Origin: an uncultured Lactobacillus sp.
Lineage (GTDB): Bacteria; Bacillota; Bacilli; Lactobacillales; Lactobacillaceae
Reading direction: 5' to 3'
Assembly (NCBI GenBank): GCA_910587695.1
Contig: CAJUNC010000006.1
Location: 1-64,000, forward strand
DNA: 64,000 bases
The translations under genes were made by a program, and so were the position numbers. Positions within the stretch are counted from its first letter, which is position 1. Each line of letters begins with the position of its first letter. Positions 60,723 through 64,000 of this stretch are shown in pieces. The notes under the pieces were generated by a model. The model was given only the letters and a program-made list of their open reading frames with translations, did no database searches and had not been told where the DNA came from.

Positions 60723-61646
60723 ATGGATCTGCAAACTAGTTACGCTACACAATTAGCTGAAATTGATTATTTGGAACGCTTTATCAATTTTATCGATGCT
60801 TCACCTAACACGATCCGTACTTATAAAACCTCATTGAAACAATGGTTTAATTACACTAAACAACACCAGATCACAAAGCCGACCCCACAAGATGTTAAAA
60901 ACTATCGCGAATCTTTGTTAGCAATTGGGTTACGCCCAACAACCGTACAAAATTATTTAATGGCGGTCAAGCAATTTTTCAAATGGACCGAGGAGATGGG
61001 GATCTATCGTGATATTGCTAAAAATGTCAAAGGTTTAAAGCTAGGGACCGAACATAAAAAAGATTATCTGACTTCTAAGCAAGCGGCAGCAGTTTTGGAA
61101 AATATCGATCGCAGCACTCTAAAAGGTAAGCGCGATTATGCAATGTTAGCCTTGATGTTGACGATGGCTTTGCGAACGATCGAGGTCAGACGTGCTAATA
61201 TTGAAGATATGCGTGTCAGTGGTGATGTGGTCGTTTTATATGTTCAAGGTAAAGGGCATATCGAAAAGGATGCTCCGATCAGAATGCCCGATCAAGTTGA
61301 AACAGCGTTACGTGAATATTTGAGAGCAAGAAAAGAGACAAATAGTGTAGCACCGCTCTTTGCTTCGACTTCTAATAACAACCTAGGTAAGCGGCTTTCA
61401 ACTCGAAGCATTCGTGGGATCGTAAAACACTGCTTTATTGAAGCTGGTTATAATAGTTCACGTTTAACGGCTCATAGCACGCGACATACCAGTGCTACTT
61501 TGAACTTGCTGAATGGTGCCACGTTGGAAGAGACTCAACAGCTTTTGCGGCATACAAACATTCAAACGACTGAGATCTATGCACATCATTTGAACAGTTT
61601 AAATAACAAAAGCAGTGATCGGATCAGTGATGCGATCTTTAAGTAG
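60723..61646 (+). CDS. tyrosine recombinase (XerC/D-like)
   Basis: A site-specific recombinase of 307 residues. The N-terminal SAM-like core-binding domain covers about 1-105 (SPNTIRTYKTSLKQWFNY). Catalytic residues are Arg in MALRTIEVRR, the H-x-x-R in HSTRHTSATL, and Tyr in QTTEIYAHH. Size and lack of phage context favour a Xer-like chromosomal recombinase, but this is not necessarily the dif-resolving XerC or XerD. It stands alone, with a perfect inverted repeat upstream and a terminator downstream. Ribosome site AGGAGG. Confidence 0.85.
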   Translation: MDLQTSYATQLAEIDYLERFINFIDASPNTIRTYKTSLKQWFNYTKQHQITKPTPQDVKNYRESLLAIGLRPTTVQNYLMAVKQFFKWTEEMGIYRDIAKNVKGLKLGTEHKKDYLTSKQAAAVLENIDRSTLKGKRDYAMLALMLTMALRTIEVRRANIEDMRVSGDVVVLYVQGKGHIEKDAPIRMPDQVETALREYLRARKETNSVAPLFASTSNNNLGKRLSTRSIRGIVKHCFIEAGYNSSRLTAHSTRHTSATLNLLNGATLEETQQLLRHTNIQTTEIYAHHLNSLNNKSSDRISDAIFK

Positions 61647-61675
61647 ACGTTGGTTTGAAAGCCAACGTTTTTTTA
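61647..61675 (+). terminator. terminator after the recombinase
   Basis: ACGTTGG (61647-61653) pairs with CCAACGT (61662-61668), followed by T. Confidence 0.85.
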
Positions 61676-61920
61676 TTGAAAAATAACTCGAAAAACTGAT
61701 AAAGTACAAGTCATTTCTAATTGAAATTATAATTAGTATATTTTAATCATAAAAGTATTATTGTTTTTCTTCTTAATATGCTATAGTAACTGTAATTTAG
61801 AACATATAGATTCAAAATCGGGGGACAATTAATTAAAGCATTATCTTTTTTATTAGTAGGATAAAAAGTACAGCAATATCAGTATCAGATATTTTCAAAG
61901 GTTATTGATGGGGGAAAATT
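61676..61920 (+). other. AT-rich region upstream of the MFS gene
   Basis: No gene is visible in this 245-base stretch. A possible promoter is TTGTTT (about 61762) with an extended TGCTATAGT, though the spacing is short. AATATC/GATATT (about 61875-61893) is a small hairpin near the start codon. Confidence 0.4.
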
Positions 61921-63192
61921 ATGAATTTAAGAAGGGTGACAAATGCTAAATTGATCGTTGTTTTGAGAGAAAAAAAGCACGTACGCTATTTGATCTGTGA
62001 AAAAACAGTCAATCGGATCGGAAGTGCGCTATATAACTTAGCCTTGTTGACTTTGGCTTCTAAACAAACGTATAGTACTTTAGCGATATCATTAGTCAAA
62101 TTGTTTGAAAATTTACCAGGATTGCTTGAGCCTGTATTAGCTTATTTGACTGACCGTGAAACTAAACGTCTCAAAAAAGCAGCATTACTTAACATGATAC
62201 AAGTTTTGCTCTATTTTGCACTTGCTTTTTTGTTGCTTAAATATCATATGCCACTAGCTTTGTTCGTGATCATCTTATTAGCAAACGTATTATCAGATCT
62301 ACTCGATGGTTATATGAGTAAGATGTTTACTCCGTTTTCAAAGACTTGGATCGATCAAAGTGAACGGCGCGAAATTTCTTCGTTAGATATCGTTTTATTC
62401 AGCTTAAGTATAATTATCGGACAGCTCATTGGTGCGCAATGGTTAGTCGTATACCCCAATAATTTTTGGGGATTAGCACTTTTGAATGCTGTAACCTTTG
62501 CTTTGAGCTTATTTTTTCTAAAAAAGATCAAGTTTGATGATACAGTAAAAATGGTAATTTCAGCCCAAGATCACGTCTCAGCCACAGATTTTTTACAAAA
62601 AATGAGATTAGCATATACTCATATGAAACAAAAACATATTATGCAGACCGTGTGGTTACTTACATTCGGCAAAGTGATAGCTATGGGATATGGATTACTA
62701 CTAAACGTTGCCATGGTCTCGACTAGTAATTTACGTTTGGGAAGCTATTCACAGACCCTAGTCATTTTACAACTCACTTCTTTTATCGGTTTACTTTTAG
62801 GTTCATTTTTACGTTTTAATTGGTTAGAAAAGGTAAATTATGGTCAACTTATTATGTTGGCTAATGTAGCACTTGTGTTTGCTATAGGGAGTTGTTTTCT
62901 CGGATTGCCATTAGGGTATACGCTGTTTTTTAAATTGATCGGTATCATTCTTAGTGGATATATGGCACCTAAATATTATACCGATCTGGTCCAGGTCATC
63001 GATGAAGAACAGCTAACTCGTGTCGATAGTCTTATCAATTTTGTTTTATTGATATCTGCTCCACTAGGGATCTTACTGACAACGATCTGTCTGCAACTTT
63101 TTAGTCTAAAAACTTCGTGGCTACTCGAATTTGGTGCAACACTCATTTTTATATTGATCGGAGAGATCGTGATCTATAAAAACAAACGTTAA
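61921..63192 (+). CDS. MFS-type transporter
   Basis: A 423-residue polytopic membrane protein with about 12 predicted segments. It has the helix-2/3 region LLEPVLAYLTDRETKRLKKAALLNM, resembling the MFS loop with a D-R pair, and a basic N-terminus. The central cytoplasmic loop (about 195-235) is charged. Efflux of a drug or peptide is possible; the substrate is unknown. ATG after GGGGGAAAA. Confidence 0.75.
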   Translation: MNLRRVTNAKLIVVLREKKHVRYLICEKTVNRIGSALYNLALLTLASKQTYSTLAISLVKLFENLPGLLEPVLAYLTDRETKRLKKAALLNMIQVLLYFALAFLLLKYHMPLALFVIILLANVLSDLLDGYMSKMFTPFSKTWIDQSERREISSLDIVLFSLSIIIGQLIGAQWLVVYPNNFWGLALLNAVTFALSLFFLKKIKFDDTVKMVISAQDHVSATDFLQKMRLAYTHMKQKHIMQTVWLLTFGKVIAMGYGLLLNVAMVSTSNLRLGSYSQTLVILQLTSFIGLLLGSFLRFNWLEKVNYGQLIMLANVALVFAIGSCFLGLPLGYTLFFKLIGIILSGYMAPKYYTDLVQVIDEEQLTRVDSLINFVLLISAPLGILLTTICLQLFSLKTSWLLEFGATLIFILIGEIVIYKNKR

Positions 63193-63200
63193 TAATAGAT

Positions 63201-63237
63201 AGTGTGCTCAGTGGCAAAAGCTGATCACACTATTTTT
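63201..63237 (+). terminator. terminator after the MFS gene
   Basis: AGTGTG-TCAG pairs with CTGA-CACACT around a short loop, then ATTTTTAT. Confidence 0.75.
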
Positions 63238-63248
63238 ATGCCCTAAAA

Positions 63249-63292
63249 TTCAACTTCCGCAAATTAACATTAGCGGAAGTTGAAAGTTTTTT
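63249..63292. terminator. second, perfect terminator hairpin
   Basis: TTCAACTTCCGC (63249-63260) and GCGGAAGTTGAA (63273-63284) form a perfect 12-pair stem, with TTTTTT at 63287-63292. It lies 12 bases after the first terminator. It could insulate the MFS gene from the Nudix gene. Confidence 0.75.
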
Positions 63293-63362
63293 AGCCAAAA
63301 TCATCCCCATTTTGTTAATATTTGTGTATAATATAGAATGTATGTTCGATAAATAATATCGT

Positions 63363-63391
63363 TTGATATTTTGCGCTAAGATTGATAATCT
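63363..63391 (+). promoter_or_regulatory. promoter candidate for the Nudix gene
   Basis: TTGATA (63363-63368), 17-base spacer, TAATCT (63386-63391). Downstream, AACGCTG/CAGCGTT (about 63408-63437) forms a hairpin just ahead of the AAAGGAG site. Confidence 0.55.
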
Positions 63392-63456
63392 ATTAACTAG
63401 AACGTGAACGCTGCGTTTAAATGCGTCTCTCAGCGTTATATAAAGGAGTGAATTTA

Positions 63457-63894
63457 ATGGCACGAACCGAGACTATCGAACTCACTAATATGTGTTTATT
63501 ACGCAACGGTGAACAAGTGCTAGTTGAAAACCGACGTAAAAAGCAATGGCCGGGGATCACTTTTCCAGGCGGACATGTTGAAATGGGTGAATCATTTCAC
63601 CAAGCAATGATCCGAGAATTTTTTGAAGAAACGGGGTTGACTTTATTAGATCCCAAACTTTGTGGGATCAAACAATTTTTTGTCAATGAGACCCGCTACA
63701 TAGTTTTGCTTTATCGCGCAACCAAATTTTCAGGTGAACTTAAGTCATCAAGTGAAGGTGAGGTCTTCTGGTTGCCTGAATGCGATCTACTAAAGCAAGA
63801 CCTGGCAAAAACTTTTGATGAAATGTACAAAGTTTTTGCCAATGACACTTTATCCGAGATCTACCAAGTTCAAGATAACATTAATTTATATTGA
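63457..63894 (+). CDS. Nudix hydrolase (MutT-like)
   Basis: Hydrolyses a nucleoside-diphosphate-linked compound, for example an oxidised nucleotide. A 145-residue protein with the Nudix box GHVEMGESFHQAMIREFFEETGL (G-x5-E-x7-REUxEExGU) at about residues 42-64. The start ATG 63457 follows AAAGGAG; an in-frame ATG at 63421 falls in a hairpin leader. Substrate unknown. It precedes parE. Confidence 0.9.
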   Translation: MARTETIELTNMCLLRNGEQVLVENRRKKQWPGITFPGGHVEMGESFHQAMIREFFEETGLTLLDPKLCGIKQFFVNETRYIVLLYRATKFSGELKSSSEGEVFWLPECDLLKQDLAKTFDEMYKVFANDTLSEIYQVQDNINLY

Positions 63895-63960
63895 TAGTTA
63901 TCCTTTTGATGCGGTAAGATAGATAACGTGACTTTTAAATTTGATAAAGGAAATGAATGT

Positions 63961-64000
63961 ATGAGTAAAGTAAAATACGGTGATGACTCCATTCAAGTCT
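63961..64000 (+). CDS. parE: topoisomerase IV subunit B, N-terminus only
   Basis: Only the first 13 residues are in the window, MSKVKYGDDSIQV. The DDSIQV string is typical of the ParE N-terminus, where it precedes the LEGLEAVRKRPGMYIG motif. An AAAGGAAATG ribosome site lies upstream. The frame runs off the window. GyrB is the main alternative, but its N-terminus is usually less similar. Confidence 0.65.
   Translation, partial: MSKVKYGDDSIQV

Noticed and set aside
60723..61646. Tyrosine recombinase as the integrase of the prophage
   Set aside because: It lies about 44 kb from the phage genes, beyond many housekeeping genes, and stands alone between chromosomal genes.
1..64000. CRISPR array, IS element or tRNA gene
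   Set aside because: I found no regularly spaced repeats, no transposase and no cloverleaf-like sequence with a TTCGA-type T-loop in the intergenic regions.

Overview
The window is low-GC, densely packed Firmicute DNA with strong Shine-Dalgarno sites and mainly ATG starts plus some GTG/TTG. Gene content points to the Lactobacillaceae: a mevalonate-pathway cluster, a class-B-type RNase P RNA beside gpsB, the dinG-ypmB-aspB-asnS-dnaD-nth and recU-ponA orders, and a pyr operon without pyrK. A Ligilactobacillus-like lactobacillus is my best guess, but the genus is an inference.

Bases 1-16113 are the late half of a temperate siphophage, all on the + strand. The order is major capsid protein (cut by the window edge), head-tail connector and completion proteins, TP901-1-type major tail protein, tail assembly chaperone with a -1 frameshift signal, tape measure, Dit, Tal/tail spike, small unknown proteins, holin-type membrane proteins, GH25 endolysin, a BppU-like collagen-repeat baseplate protein, and an XkdX-like protein, closed by a terminator. 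No integrase, repressor or replication gene is present, so the rest of the prophage lies to the left. A compact, apparently structured RNA (about 6787-7016) with its own promoter and terminator sits between the tape measure and dit genes.

Bases 16287-20503 hold the convergent mevalonate cluster on the - strand (mvaK1, mvaD, mvaK2, fni). Then come dinG, ypmB, an aspartate aminotransferase, asnS, dnaD and nth (20754-28035), a dicarboxylate/amino-acid symporter, and ponA with recU on the - strand. These are followed by ypsA, gpsB, rnpB, an RNA methyltransferase, an RNase H-like gene, an EbsA-like gene, fhs, lspA and an RluD-type pseudouridine synthase.

Bases 39720-50691 form the pyrimidine biosynthesis region: pyrR and a uracil permease, each behind a PyrR-binding attenuator, then pyrB-pyrC-carA-carB-pyrD-pyrF-pyrE. 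The remainder holds an LCP cell-wall ligase, a candidate small RNA, a LysR regulator, Mn-dependent pyrophosphatase, a DeoR regulator, BioY, a second aminotransferase, glutamate racemase, an EamA transporter, an unknown gene with a long leader, a phosphoesterase, a tyrosine recombinase, an MFS transporter, a Nudix hydrolase and the first codons of parE.

The two most interesting non-coding signals are the phage tail-module RNA and a recurring leader element found just upstream of four functionally unrelated genes (mvaD, ponA, pyrB and the unknown gene at 59311). That element pairs an upstream GAAAGTtAAAAATGTG motif with a potential pseudoknot next to the start codon.
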